DNA of 64,000 nt from NCBI RefSeq assembly GCF_003986935.1, contig NZ_RJZE01000011.1, positions 1 to 64,000 of the forward strand, read 5' to 3'. The position numbers were made by a program, and so were the translations under genes. Position 1 is the stretch's first letter. Each line of letters starts with the position of its first letter. The notes under the pieces were generated by a model that was not told the DNA's origin, did no database searches, and was given only the letters and a program-made list of their open reading frames with translations. The DNA is from Paraburkholderia kururiensis JCM 10599 = LMG 19447. GTDB taxonomy: Bacteria > Pseudomonadota > Gammaproteobacteria > Burkholderiales > Burkholderiaceae. This document shows positions 36,563-45,779 of the stretch, in pieces.

Positions 36563-36943
36563 ATGTCGAACAGTTCAAGGCAGTACCAGGCGAATGTAGT
36601 CCAAGCGAGCCCAGGGCATACCGGAAGTGCAGGACGTATCGGGCACGGCCGATGCCACGCGCGGCGCGTCTGCGCGTCGTTCGTGCTTCTTTTTGTTGCC
36701 GGATTCGTCCGTGCCGAATACCGGGAGCAGTGGTTGAGTCCGGCGGAACTCAGAAAGGAAGCGCAAAAGCATTCGGCGACCGCGCCTGGCTCCCGCCGCC
36801 CTCCGCATCGGCCCGAGGCTCGCGACAAGCGCGCAATGCAGCGTGCTCGGCATAGCGACCCCTCGGCCTCGCGGACGGACGTGACACAGACAAATCCCAC
36901 GCAGACCGACCCTATAGCGGCATTCGCGCGCGGCAAGCGATGA
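36563..36943 (+). CDS. Possible small exported protein at end of T6SS operon
   Basis: A 126-residue candidate. The frame continues from an upstream opening that overlaps tssE, so I place the start at the ATG at 36563. A basic stretch and a hydrophobic segment (ASFVLLFVAGFVRA, about 42-55) could be a signal peptide, then EYREQWLSPAELRKEAQKHS and a Pro/Arg/Thr-rich tail. The true start could be later, nearer the hydrophobic segment. I do not recognise it. Position 35 bases after tssE suggests co-transcription. Codon structure is plausible but not strong. Confidence 0.4.
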   Translation: MSNSSRQYQANVVQASPGHTGSAGRIGHGRCHARRVCASFVLLFVAGFVRAEYREQWLSPAELRKEAQKHSATAPGSRRPPHRPEARDKRAMQRARHSDPSASRTDVTQTNPTQTDPIAAFARGKR

Positions 36944-37376
36944 ACCCGTGACGCCCGTGAGGGGGAGCGCGGCCAGCGCGCCGGCCTGGTCCTCGCGACC
37001 CTGCCATTTCTCCAGTCGATAACCGGAATCCCCGTCGGCGGAGTCTCCCGCCAGCCCGCTCCAGGTGGGAGACATCGCTTCGGACGCGATGCACGACCCC
37101 AAGCGCAAGCCCCGAAGCTGCCGGTCGACGCTCACCCAGCGCTAACCGCGATCCTCGTCATTCTGCAGCCAGGTCCGCTAACAACACCACGGACCAACGC
37201 GCCCGTGCTCACCCGTCTCCCACCCATGAGCCCCGCTCATGCCGCCCATGCAGAGATTTCGATTGTTGGGGGATTTTGGCACACCTAGAGTGCGTTCGAA
37301 CCCCATCCTTCGGGGCTGCTTCCGGTCCGCCAGTGCCCCTGCGGCCCCCTGCGACCCCATTCGACAGAGGAAAACG
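36944..37376. other. Intergenic region upstream of ABC transporter
   Basis: About 430 bases without a convincing gene. The only openings are short frames with no recognisable motif. The segment at about 37255-37290 is locally AT-richer (TTGTTGGGGGATTTTGGCAC) and may hold the promoter of the ABC transporter genes. No terminator with a T tract was found for the T6SS arm. Confidence 0.4.
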
Positions 37377-38234
37377 ATGAACCGCTCTCCATCCGTGCGC
37401 GGCCAGCACGCCGAACGCCGCTTTGCCTCAGCCCCAGCGCGCCTGTACGCCCATGCGTCGCGCGTCGCTCGCACAGCCTGCATCGGTGTGGCTGCGCTCA
37501 TGGCCCTTGCCCCGGCAGCCCATGCCGACGCCATCGACACCATCGCGAAAGCCGGTGTCGTCAAGATCGGCGTGTTCGAAGACTATCCGCCGTTCGGCTC
37601 CATCGGTCCGGACATGCAGCCGCAAGGCTACGACATCGACGTCGCGAACCTGATCGGCAAGGCGCTCCACGCCAAGGTCGAACTCGTGGCCGTGACGGGC
37701 GACAACCGCATGGCCTACCTTGCGGACCACAAGGCCGACATGCTGCTCTCGGTGGGCGAGACGCCCGAGCGGGCCAAGGTCATCGACTTCTCGCAACCGT
37801 ACGCGCCGTACTACCTGGCCGTCTTCGGACCGAAGGCGCTCGCCGTGAAAAACGCGGGCGACCTGGCCGGCAAGACCATCGCCGTGGCGCGCGGCACGCT
37901 GGAAGATTTGTCGGTGAGCAAGATCGCGCCGGCGAGCGCATCGATCAAGCGCTTCGACGACCCCAACGGCGCCATTTCTGCATTTATTTCTGGTCAGGTA
38001 CAGTTGCTCGTGGTCGGCAACGACGTGGGCGCCACGATTCTGGCGCGCCACCCCGCCAACGACCCGGAACAGAAATTTTCGCTGTTCAGCTCGCCCGACC
38101 ACGTCGGCCTGAACAAGAACGAACCGCGCCTGATGCAGCAGGTCAACAGCACGATTGCCCGCGCACGCAAGGACGGCACGATGAACGCAATTTCGCAGAA
38201 GTGGCTGCACGCGCCGCTGCCCGCCGATCTCTGA
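37377..38234 (+). CDS. Amino-acid ABC transporter substrate-binding protein
   Basis: A 285-residue periplasmic binding protein of the polar-amino-acid (SBP family 3) type. An unusually long signal region ends near AAHA-DAID (about 43-46). It is followed by GVVKIGVFEDYPPFGSIGPD, YDIDVANLIGKAL, the ligand region LSVGETPERAKVIDFSQPY and the lobe-crossing AGDLAGKTIAVARGT. The start at 37377 has AGAGG upstream. It heads an operon with two permease genes. The ligand is probably a polar or acidic amino acid; it cannot be fixed from sequence. Confidence 0.9.
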   Translation: MNRSPSVRGQHAERRFASAPARLYAHASRVARTACIGVAALMALAPAAHADAIDTIAKAGVVKIGVFEDYPPFGSIGPDMQPQGYDIDVANLIGKALHAKVELVAVTGDNRMAYLADHKADMLLSVGETPERAKVIDFSQPYAPYYLAVFGPKALAVKNAGDLAGKTIAVARGTLEDLSVSKIAPASASIKRFDDPNGAISAFISGQVQLLVVGNDVGATILARHPANDPEQKFSLFSSPDHVGLNKNEPRLMQQVNSTIARARKDGTMNAISQKWLHAPLPADL

Positions 38235-38301
38235 GGCATCTGGGGCGGCACGGCGCGCGCCGCCGTGCGCTGCGCGCTTTTGGAAACGGTGATTCCCCTC
38301 G

Positions 38302-39111
38302 ATGACTTACGCGTTCGATTTCAGCGGCTTCGGCCTCTATGCGGGCATGCTCGCGCGGGGCGCGGCCGTTACCGTGGGACTCACCGCCGTTTCCACCGTG
38401 CTGGGCGGGCTGGTGGGCGTGGCGGGCGCGAGCATCGCCGTGTCGGGGCCGCGCACGGCCCGCGCGGTGGTGGCGGCCTATGTCGAGCTGATCCGCAACA
38501 CGCCGTTTCTCGTGCAGCTCTTCTTCGTGTTCTTCGGGCTGCCCAGCCTCGGCATCCACATCGACGAGGTGCAGGCCGCCGTGCTGGCCATGACGGTCAA
38601 TCTGGGTGCCTACGCCACGGAAATCGTGCGCGCCGGCATCGATTCGATTCCGCGCGGCCAGGTGCAGGCCGCCATGGCGCTCGGGCTGCATCCGCGCCAG
38701 ACGTTTCGTCACGTCGTGCTGCCGCAGGCTCTTGCCAACGTTTTTCCGGCGTTGCTAGGCCAGGTATTGATCGTGATGCTCGGCTCCGCGGTCGTCTCGC
38801 AGATTTCGGTCCCCGACCTCACCTACGCGGCCAACTTCATCCAGTCGCGCAACTTCCGCTCGTTCGAGAGCTACGTGATCATTACCGCGGCCTATCTCGT
38901 GCTCTCCATTGTGCTGCGCCAGTTGCTCAACCGGCTCGGCAAGCGGCTCTTCGCGGGTCGTGCGGCACGGGCCACGTCGGCCGTGAGTCAAGCCGGAACG
39001 CGGCGCCGCGGCAAGCTGTTCGCGCGCGCATCCATTGCCGACACTACCGCGAACTCGCCGGCCGTTTCGCCCGCCGTTTCGCCGGCCGGTCGCACGGAGC
39101 GCTCGTCATGA
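38302..39111 (+). CDS. Amino-acid ABC transporter permease 1
   Basis: A 269-residue HisM/GlnP-type permease with about five transmembrane segments. The family N-terminal motif is seen in VELIRNTPFLVQLFFVFFGL, and the cytoplasmic EAA-like loop in AMALGLHPRQTFRHVVLPQA. The C-terminal 50 residues are a Ser/Ala/Arg-rich extension containing a short duplicated block (SPAVSPAVSPAG) and are not typical of the family. It overlaps the next permease by four bases. Confidence 0.92.
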   Translation: MTYAFDFSGFGLYAGMLARGAAVTVGLTAVSTVLGGLVGVAGASIAVSGPRTARAVVAAYVELIRNTPFLVQLFFVFFGLPSLGIHIDEVQAAVLAMTVNLGAYATEIVRAGIDSIPRGQVQAAMALGLHPRQTFRHVVLPQALANVFPALLGQVLIVMLGSAVVSQISVPDLTYAANFIQSRNFRSFESYVIITAAYLVLSIVLRQLLNRLGKRLFAGRAARATSAVSQAGTRRRGKLFARASIADTTANSPAVSPAVSPAGRTERSS

Positions 39112-39761
39112 TCGAATTCACGCTCTGGGACATCGCGCGCAACCTGATTTTTGCCGCGCGCTGGACGGTTCTGCTCTCGCTCATCGCGTTCGTGGGCGGC
39201 GGCGCGGCGGGCCTCGTGCTGCTCGCCATGCGCGTGTCGCCCGTGGCCTGGCGGCGCCGCGTCGTGGTGCTCTACGTCGAGCTGTTTCAGGGCACGCCGC
39301 TCCTGATGCAACTCTTCCTCACGTTCTTCGGGCTGCCGCTCGTCGGCATCGACGTCTCGCCGTGGTTTGCGGCGACGATCACGCTCACGCTCTATACGAG
39401 CGCCTATCTCGTGGACATCTGGCGCGGCTGCGTGGAAGCGGTGCCGCGCGGTCAGTGGGCGGCCGGCGCGAGTCTCGGCATGACCCATGGGCAACAGCTG
39501 CGCTACATCGTGTGGCCGCAGGCGCTGAAAATCGCGGTCGCGCCCACTGTCGGGTTTCTCGTGCAGGTGGTGAAGAGCACGGCGCTCACCTCGATCATCG
39601 GCTTCGTGGAACTCACAAAGACCGGCACGATGATCACCAACGCGGCGTTCCGCCCGTTTCCGATCTACGGCATGGTGGCGCTCATCTATTTCGCGATGTG
39701 TTTTCCGCTCACGTGGTTTGCGCGTTCGCTCGAACGGCGTCAGCGGGTCGCGCAGCGTTGA
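39108..39761 (+). CDS. Amino-acid ABC transporter permease 2
   Basis: A 217-residue permease of the same family: VVLYVELFQGTPLLMQLFLT, ASLGMTHGQQLRYIVWPQAL, and five hydrophobic helices. The start at 39108 overlaps the stop of permease 1 (ATGA); the long upstream opening is a shadow. No gene for the ATP-binding subunit follows, so the importer must borrow an ATPase from elsewhere in the genome or the operon is incomplete. Confidence 0.92.
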   Translation: MIEFTLWDIARNLIFAARWTVLLSLIAFVGGGAAGLVLLAMRVSPVAWRRRVVVLYVELFQGTPLLMQLFLTFFGLPLVGIDVSPWFAATITLTLYTSAYLVDIWRGCVEAVPRGQWAAGASLGMTHGQQLRYIVWPQALKIAVAPTVGFLVQVVKSTALTSIIGFVELTKTGTMITNAAFRPFPIYGMVALIYFAMCFPLTWFARSLERRQRVAQR

Positions 39762-39764
39762 ACG

Positions 39765-39820
39765 CCTATCCGGCCGAGCCTATCCGGCCGAGCCTGTCTG
39801 GCCAAGCCTATCTGGCCGCA
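39765..39820. repeat. Four 14-bp tandem repeats
   Basis: Units begin at 39765, 39779, 39793 and 39807. The first two are identical (CCTATCCGGCCGAG); the third and fourth differ at two to four positions. They begin four bases after the permease stop, in the convergent gap with the cytochrome gene, and might come from slippage. Confidence 0.9.
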
Positions 39821-39896
39821 GATCGCGCCATAAGCGAGGGCAGGCAGCGATGCCGAACGCACCGCCTGCCCGCCGCTCTGTCCTTCATCGCTTCGT

Positions 39897-41270
39897 TCAA
39901 TGCATCGCGGTCTGCGTGCCGCGGCGTATCTTCGCCACGTCGTCCGCGCTGACTGCCGGCGCGTGATTGTTCCAGCCCGCTCGAATGAACGTGAGCGCGT
40001 CCGCGATCTGCCGGTCCGTCAGCACAGAGGCGAACTGCGGCATCGGATACGGCGCCGGAATGCCCTGAATCACGAGGTCGGGCGTGCCGTTCAGCGTGAC
40101 GTTGATGAGCGACGACGCATCCTTCTCCAGCACGTTAGGGTTGCCCGCGAGCGGCGCGAGCATCGGCGCGAACGCGCGGCCGTCGGTGCCATGGCAGTGC
40201 ATGCAGTAGGTGGCGTAGACCTTCGCCCCTGCATCGCCGGCCGGCCGCGTGAGCGACACCTTCGTGGCCTGCGCGTCGTAGGCGTACTGCGGTTGCCCGT
40301 TGCCGCCCGCGGGCGCCAGCGACTTCAGGTAATGCGCGATCGCCCCGACGTCGCTGTCCGTCATGGCCTGCGTGCTGTTGTTGATCACGTCGCTCATCGA
40401 ACCGAACGCCGACGCATGCGCGTTCGCCCCCGTCTTCAGGAATTGCGCGAGTTCGGCCTCGGACCAGCGCCCGAGCCCGACGTTGTGCTCGCCCGTCAGA
40501 TTCGACGCATACCAGTTGTCGAGCAGCGCGCCGGAGAGATAGAGACCGCCACGTTCATCGAGCGCCTTCTCCTGGAACAGCGCGCCGCGCGGCGTGTGGC
40601 ACGAGCCGCAGTGCCCGAGGCTCTGCACCAGATACGCGCCACGGTTCCACGCCACGTCCTGACCGCTCTTCGCCTGATAAACGCCCTTCTCGAGGAACAC
40701 CGCGTTCCACAGCTTGAGCGGCCAGCGCATGCCGAGCGGCCAGGGAATCTGCGGCACGCGGTTGGCCTGCCTGACCGGCGCCACGCCGTGCATGAAGTAC
40801 GCGTAGAGCGCCTTCGTGTCGTCGTCGCTGATCTTCGCGTACGAGGCGTACGGCATCGCCGGGTACAGGTTGTGGCCGTCCTTCGCCACGCCCTCGCGCA
40901 GCGCGTGCGCGAAGTCCCCTTCCGTGTAGCCGCCGATGCCGGTTTCCGGGTCCGGCGTGATGTTCGTCGTGTAGAGCGTGCCCATGGGCAGGGACATCGG
41001 CAAGCCGCCCGCGAACGGCTTGCCGCCCTTCGCGGTGTGGCATGCCACGCAGTCGCCCACTTTCGCGAGGTAGGCGCCGCGTGCGACCAGCGCGTCGCTG
41101 GCTGCGTTGGTGGCAGGATTGTCCGCAGCATGGGCGTGCGGGGCAAACAGGACGGCGGCAGTGAATGTGGCCACTGCGGTGGTCAATGCAGTGGCCACAG
41201 CGGTCGCCACTGCGGAGGCCGCCGAGGTGGCCGTACCAGCGGCCACCGTCATTGCGTTGAATCGCTTCAT
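39897..41270 (-). CDS. Triheme membrane-linked cytochrome c subunit
   Basis: A 457-residue cytochrome c with three CxxCH haem sites (CVACH, CGSCH, CMHCH), as in the cytochrome subunits of periplasmic gluconate, alcohol and aldehyde dehydrogenases. The signal region is odd: a long Ala/Thr/Val-rich stretch of near repeats (ATSAASAVATAVATALTTAV) before FAPHAHA. It is the last gene of the operon, 16 bases after the MoCo subunit, and would pass electrons from it to the respiratory chain. Confidence 0.92.
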   Translation of the reverse strand: MKRFNAMTVAAGTATSAASAVATAVATALTTAVATFTAAVLFAPHAHAADNPATNAASDALVARGAYLAKVGDCVACHTAKGGKPFAGGLPMSLPMGTLYTTNITPDPETGIGGYTEGDFAHALREGVAKDGHNLYPAMPYASYAKISDDDTKALYAYFMHGVAPVRQANRVPQIPWPLGMRWPLKLWNAVFLEKGVYQAKSGQDVAWNRGAYLVQSLGHCGSCHTPRGALFQEKALDERGGLYLSGALLDNWYASNLTGEHNVGLGRWSEAELAQFLKTGANAHASAFGSMSDVINNSTQAMTDSDVGAIAHYLKSLAPAGGNGQPQYAYDAQATKVSLTRPAGDAGAKVYATYCMHCHGTDGRAFAPMLAPLAGNPNVLEKDASSLINVTLNGTPDLVIQGIPAPYPMPQFASVLTDRQIADALTFIRAGWNNHAPAVSADDVAKIRRGTQTAMH

Positions 41271-41286
41271 CGTACGGTGCCTCCCG

Positions 41287-43617
41287 TCAGGCGGTTTGAG
41301 CGTTCTGGAGCTGGCGGCCCACCGGCAATTGCCGCAGCCGCTTGCCCGTAGCCGCGTAGATCGCGTTGGTGATGGCGGGCGCGAGCGCCGCCGTGCCCGG
41401 CTCGCCGATTCCGCCCGGCGCCTCCGCGCTCTTCACGATGTGGACCTCGATGGGCGGCGTCTGGTCGATGCGCATCATCCGGTAGTCCGTGAAGTTGGTC
41501 TGTTCCACGCGACCGTTGCGGATGGTGATCTCGCCATACAGCGCAGCCGTAATGCCGAAGATCACGCCGCCCTGGATCTGCGCCTCGATGGTCGATGGAT
41601 TCACGGCCATGCCGCAATCCACGGCGCACACCACGCGGTTCACGGCCACCTCGCCTTGCTGGTCCACGGTGACGTCGGCCACCATGCAGAGGTAGCTGCC
41701 GAACGCGTGCATGACGGACACGCCGCGGCCCTGGCCCTTTGGCAGCGCGCTGCCCCAACCTGCGGCCTGCGTGGCGACGTCGAGCACGTGCGCCGCGCGC
41801 GGCGACTTGCCGAGCAGGTCACGGCGATATTTCACGGGATCGGTCTTCGCCTGCGCGGCGAGTTCGTCGATGAAGCTCTCCACGACGAACGTGCCGCGCG
41901 TGGGACCCACGCCGCGCCAGAACGCCGTGGGTACCGTGTGCGGCTCGACCCGCACGTAATCGATCAGCTGGTTCGGCAGGTCGTAAGGCAGATCGACGGC
42001 CACCTCTACCGCGTCGGGGTCCACGCCGTTCTTCACGGCGGGCGGCGCGAAGCGCGCAAGAATCGACGACCCCGCAATGCGATGCTGCCAGGCCACCGGC
42101 TTGCCGTTCGCATCGAGCCCGGCCGAAAGCGTGTCGTAGTAGTACGGGCGATACATGTCGTGCTGGATGTCTTCCTCGCGCGTCCAGACCACCTTCACGG
42201 GCGCGTTCACCTGCTTGCCGATCTTGAGCGCCTGCGTGATCGCGTCCACTTCGAGGCGTCGCCCGAAACCGCCACCCAATAGAAAGTTATGCACGACGAT
42301 CTTTTCGGCAGGCAGCCCCGTGATCTTCACGCCCGCATCCACGGCGCGCGTAGGCACCTGCGTGCCCACCCAGATATCGCAGCCGTCGGGACGCACATGC
42401 ACCGTGCAGTTGATCGGCTCCATCGTGGCGTGCGCGAGGAACGGCTGCTGGTAGACCGCATCAATGCGCGTCTTCGCTTCGCCGAACGCCTTGCCCACGT
42501 CGCCGTCTTTGCGGGCCACCGCGCCGTCGTGTTTCGAGGCATCGGCGAGATCGGCCACGATCTGCTGCATCGAAAGCGTTGCGGCCGGCCCCTCGTTCCA
42601 TGTAACGACCAGCGCGGAGGCGCCGCGTTTCGCGGCCCACGTGTGGTCACCGATCACGGCCACGGCGTTGTCGATCTTCACGACCTGGCGCACGCCCGGA
42701 ATCTTCTTCGCGTTCGTGTCGTCGACGGAAGCGACGGTACCGCCGAACACGGGGCTGTTCACGATCGCGGCATAAACCATGTCCGGCAGCCGCACGTCGA
42801 AACCGAAGCGCGCCGTGCCGTCCACTTTCTCCGGCGAATCGAGGCGCTTCGTCGGCTTGCCGATCAGCGTGAACTGCTCGGGCTTCTTGAGCGGCACGTC
42901 TTGCGGCACGGGCAGCTTCGCCGCGGCATCCACGAGCTGGCCGTAAGCGATGCGCCGGTTCGTTTCCGCGTGCACGACCTCGCCCTTCTCGGCGTGGCAC
43001 GACGCCGGGTCCACCTGCCACTGCTGCGCGGCGGCCGTCACGAGCAGCACGCGCGCGGTCGCGCCCGCGCGGCGCGCCGGCTCCCACGCATAGCGGATCG
43101 AAGTGGAGCCGCCCGTAAGCTGGCCGCCCAGCAGCGGGTCCATGAACAGCTTCTCGTTGGGCGGCGCGTGATCGAGCGTCACGCTTTCGAGCGGTACTTC
43201 AAGCTCTTCGGCCATCAGCATCGGAATCGACGTGTAGACGCCCTGGCCCATTTCGACCTTTGGCATGACGAGCGTGACCTGGCCGTTGCGGTCGATCTGG
43301 ATGAACGCGTTGGGCGCGAATACGCCCGCGGGCGCGGGTTCGCTCGCATCGCCGCCCACCACGGATTTGCGCGCCGCGCCGCCTGTATTGGTGGCTGCAG
43401 CGTTGTTCGCCGCTGCTTCGTCGCCGCTCGCCGCCCGCACGCTGAAGCCGAGCAGCAGACCGCCGCCGGCGAGCGCACCAAGCGTCATGCCGGCCTTGAG
43501 GAAGGTGCGGCGCGAGAGACCGCGTTCGTGCGGCGCGAGCGGCGCGTCTGCCGCTTCGAATGCTTCGCGCGCGTCGCCTTGTGCGTGCTTGCCTGCTTCG
43601 AGGAGTCCGCGCGACAT
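41287..43617 (-). CDS. Molybdenum hydroxylase large (MoCo) subunit
   Basis: A 776-residue xanthine-oxidase-family large subunit of the isoquinoline-oxidoreductase/aldehyde-dehydrogenase branch (IorB-like). A Tat signal (SRRTFLK at 35-41, then a hydrophobic stretch) indicates export of the folded cofactor-loaded enzyme. Characteristic parts are PKVEMGQGVYTSIPMLMAEE, HNFLLGGGFGRRLEVD, AFWRGVGPTRGTFVVESFID and the active-site Glu in APGGIGEPGTAALAP. It starts one base after the 2Fe-2S subunit stop. The substrate is likely an aldehyde or an N-heterocycle; I cannot tell which. Maturation genes are not in this window. Confidence 0.92.
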   Translation of the reverse strand: MSRGLLEAGKHAQGDAREAFEAADAPLAPHERGLSRRTFLKAGMTLGALAGGGLLLGFSVRAASGDEAAANNAAATNTGGAARKSVVGGDASEPAPAGVFAPNAFIQIDRNGQVTLVMPKVEMGQGVYTSIPMLMAEELEVPLESVTLDHAPPNEKLFMDPLLGGQLTGGSTSIRYAWEPARRAGATARVLLVTAAAQQWQVDPASCHAEKGEVVHAETNRRIAYGQLVDAAAKLPVPQDVPLKKPEQFTLIGKPTKRLDSPEKVDGTARFGFDVRLPDMVYAAIVNSPVFGGTVASVDDTNAKKIPGVRQVVKIDNAVAVIGDHTWAAKRGASALVVTWNEGPAATLSMQQIVADLADASKHDGAVARKDGDVGKAFGEAKTRIDAVYQQPFLAHATMEPINCTVHVRPDGCDIWVGTQVPTRAVDAGVKITGLPAEKIVVHNFLLGGGFGRRLEVDAITQALKIGKQVNAPVKVVWTREEDIQHDMYRPYYYDTLSAGLDANGKPVAWQHRIAGSSILARFAPPAVKNGVDPDAVEVAVDLPYDLPNQLIDYVRVEPHTVPTAFWRGVGPTRGTFVVESFIDELAAQAKTDPVKYRRDLLGKSPRAAHVLDVATQAAGWGSALPKGQGRGVSVMHAFGSYLCMVADVTVDQQGEVAVNRVVCAVDCGMAVNPSTIEAQIQGGVIFGITAALYGEITIRNGRVEQTNFTDYRMMRIDQTPPIEVHIVKSAEAPGGIGEPGTAALAPAITNAIYAATGKRLRQLPVGRQLQNAQTA

Positions 43618-43618
43618 G

Positions 43619-44074
43619 TCACGCCCCCTTCGCGGCGTGCTTGATCGCCGCGCGAATGCGGTTGTAGGTGCCGCAGCGGCAGATGTTGCCGGCCATCGCG
43701 GCGTCGATGTCGGCGTCGCTGGGTGCAGCGTTTTGCGCGAGCAGCGCAGTGGCGGTCATGACCTGACCCGACTGGCAATAGCCGCACTGCACCACATCGA
43801 CCTCGCGCCATGCCTGCTGGATCTTCTGGCCGGCAGGCGTTGCGCCTACGGCTTCGATGGTCGTGATCTTCTTGTCACGCACCGCGGCGACGGGCAAGAC
43901 ACAGGAGCGCACGGCCGCGCCATCCAGATGCACCGTGCAGGCACCGCACTGTGCAATACCACAGCCGAACTTGGTTCCCGTCAGTCCGACGAGATCGCGC
44001 AGCACCCAGAGCAGCGGCATATCGGGCGGAGCGTCCACCGTATGGATCTCGCCGTTGATGTTTAGCGTCGTCAT
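43619..44074 (-). CDS. Molybdenum hydroxylase 2Fe-2S small subunit
   Basis: A 151-residue iron-sulfur subunit. The plant-ferredoxin-type cluster is bound by C38, C43, C46 and C58, and the second cluster by C97, C100, C132 and C134 ([21 protein letters not shown]). Length and layout are standard. The start at 44074 has GGAGT upstream; the larger in-frame opening to 44758 is antisense to the divergent gene. It is the first gene of the three-gene operon. Confidence 0.94.
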   Translation of the reverse strand: MTTLNINGEIHTVDAPPDMPLLWVLRDLVGLTGTKFGCGIAQCGACTVHLDGAAVRSCVLPVAAVRDKKITTIEAVGATPAGQKIQQAWREVDVVQCGYCQSGQVMTATALLAQNAAPSDADIDAAMAGNICRCGTYNRIRAAIKHAAKGA

Positions 44075-44143
44075 GAACAACTCCGATTGTGGGCTATTGT
44101 TTGTGAACACGGGCCAATGAAGCGCCATGCGGATGAACTGTTC

Positions 44144-44356
44144 TGCATTGCGCACGGATGGCCGATTGAAGACTGAAAGAACGCGATTGCATTGCACGAA
44201 AATGCAGTGAATCCGGAGCGAATCGAGAGCGGCAAAAAATTGTAGCCGCTGCCGGCAAGACGCGTCGCCAGACTGCACAATGCCGCATGAGGCATCATGC
44301 ATTGCATGCCACCCCATCCTCGATACGCAGCAACTGCATTGCAGTGCATCGCATTG
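44144..44356. promoter_or_regulatory. Cluster of TGCA-T-TGCA palindromes in divergent promoter
   Basis: Within the 312-base region between the hydroxylase operon and the 44387 gene, the palindrome TGCATTGCA occurs at 44188-44196, 44298-44306 and 44335-44343. The last two extend to 13-bp palindromes (CATGCATTGCATG and ACTGCATTGCAGT). One-mismatch copies lie at 44144-44152 and about 44348-44356. The number and symmetry suggest operator sites for a dimeric regulator acting on one or both divergent genes. Confidence 0.55.
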
Positions 44357-44386
44357 CGTCTTCCGACCACCGACAGGAGCCCGACC

Positions 44387-44785
44387 ATGAACGAACAGCG
44401 CGCCATCCAGTTCCTCACTGAAGTGCGCAAGCCCCTGCTCGCGCTCCACAAGGCGATACTCGACCACGAACGCGCGTCCTATGAAGCGGAGTACGGCCCC
44501 ACCACAGCCGCGAGCTTCCTGCAGGTTCTCATCAATGGCGAGGCGTTTCGCTGGATCACGCCGCTCTCTACGGTGATCGCCAATATCGACGAAACGCTGG
44601 ACGGCAAAGACGCCACCGCCGACGACCGCATCGGCTCCGCACAGGCGGTCAGAGCGCTGTTCGGCAACGAAGGCATGCAGCAGGCGTTTCTGGAGCGGTA
44701 TCGCGCGTTGCTGCAACAGAGTCCCGGCGTGCTTCACGAGCATGCGCGCGTGGCGCAAGTGCTGCGAACCGTGGAAGCCGCGTAG
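44387..44785 (+). CDS. Small helical protein of unknown function
   Basis: A 132-residue cytoplasmic protein, mostly helical, no membrane segment, no recognised domain. It begins [25 protein letters not shown] lies nine bases before the ATG. Its composition is normal for the genome. It is divergent from the hydroxylase operon across a region rich in TGCATTGCA palindromes and 73 bases ahead of the alpha/beta hydrolase, with which it may be co-transcribed. Confidence 0.8.
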   Translation: MNEQRAIQFLTEVRKPLLALHKAILDHERASYEAEYGPTTAASFLQVLINGEAFRWITPLSTVIANIDETLDGKDATADDRIGSAQAVRALFGNEGMQQAFLERYRALLQQSPGVLHEHARVAQVLRTVEAA

Positions 44786-44858
44786 CGCGCGGACGATTGA
44801 CGCTCGACCGATTCGTTGCCCTCATCCCATTGCCCTCATCTTTCGCGAGGCATCGTTC

Positions 44859-45677
44859 ATGAAGCCATGGCTGCTCGATCAGCGTTATCTCTTCCAGGGT
44901 CAATCCGTACCGTTTCGCGTAAGCGGGAGCGGCAGGTCACTCGTGCTCATCCACGGCACGCCGTTTTCGTCGTGGGTATGGCACCGCGTCGCGCCGTGGC
45001 TCGAATCGATCCGCACGGTCTACGTCTATGACCTGCTGGGTTACGGTCAGTCGGAGCAACGCGCGGGGCAGGACGTCTCGCTCGGCGTACAGAACGAACT
45101 GCTCGCGCAACTCCTTGCGCACTGGGAACTGGATCGTCCCGATGTGATCGCGCATGACTTCGGCGGCGCCACGGCGCTACGCGCGCATCTCATCAACGGA
45201 TGCGAGTACCGCAGCCTGACGTTGATCGATCCGGTCGCGGTGGCGCCATGGGGCTCGCCGTTCGTGCGGCACGTGCGCCAGCACGTCGATGCGTTTGCGG
45301 GCATGCCGCCGTATATCCACGAAGCCGCCGTCAAGGCCTACGTGCGCGGCGCCGTGGCGCGTGCCATTCCGGACGGCGAGTTGCAGCCCTATGTGACTCC
45401 GTGGCTCGGCGAAACGGGCCAGGCCGCCTTCTATCGCCAGATTGCGCAGATGGATCAGCGCTACACGGACGAAGTGGAACCGCGCTACGGCACCATTCGC
45501 TGCCCCGTGCAGATTCTTTGGGGCGAAGACGATCAATGGATTCCGCTTGAACGCGGGCGGCATCTCGCGAGCGTGATTCCGTCGGCGCGGTTCCAGGCGG
45601 TACCGAACGCAGGACATTTGATGCAGGAAGATGCCCCGGAGGCTATCGTCGCGGCGGCACTCGAATTCCTTCGTTAG
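44859..45677 (+). CDS. Alpha/beta hydrolase with Asp nucleophile
   Basis: A 272-residue alpha/beta hydrolase. The oxyanion HGTP motif is at 32-35. The nucleophile elbow reads VIAHDFGG, with D100 where serine esterases carry Ser; Asp there is typical of haloalkane/haloacetate dehalogenases and epoxide hydrolases. The charge-relay Asp lies in WGEDDQWIP and the His in NAGHLMQED. A dehalogenase or epoxide hydrolase role is therefore more likely than esterase. The start has GCGAGG upstream. Confidence 0.85.
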   Translation: MKPWLLDQRYLFQGQSVPFRVSGSGRSLVLIHGTPFSSWVWHRVAPWLESIRTVYVYDLLGYGQSEQRAGQDVSLGVQNELLAQLLAHWELDRPDVIAHDFGGATALRAHLINGCEYRSLTLIDPVAVAPWGSPFVRHVRQHVDAFAGMPPYIHEAAVKAYVRGAVARAIPDGELQPYVTPWLGETGQAAFYRQIAQMDQRYTDEVEPRYGTIRCPVQILWGEDDQWIPLERGRHLASVIPSARFQAVPNAGHLMQEDAPEAIVAAALEFLR

Positions 45678-45779
45678 AGGCTCAGCAGGGGCTCGGTGGT
45701 ATGCACGCCAGCCGTTGCCGGCCATGCACGATCGTGCCGTGCAACTTACTGCATACCTACTGCCCTACCTACGCACTAC

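Noticed and set aside
37262-37295. Sigma-54-like TTGGCAC before the ABC transporter
   Set aside because: The following GC lies 12 rather than 10 bases after the GG, so the -24/-12 spacing is wrong.
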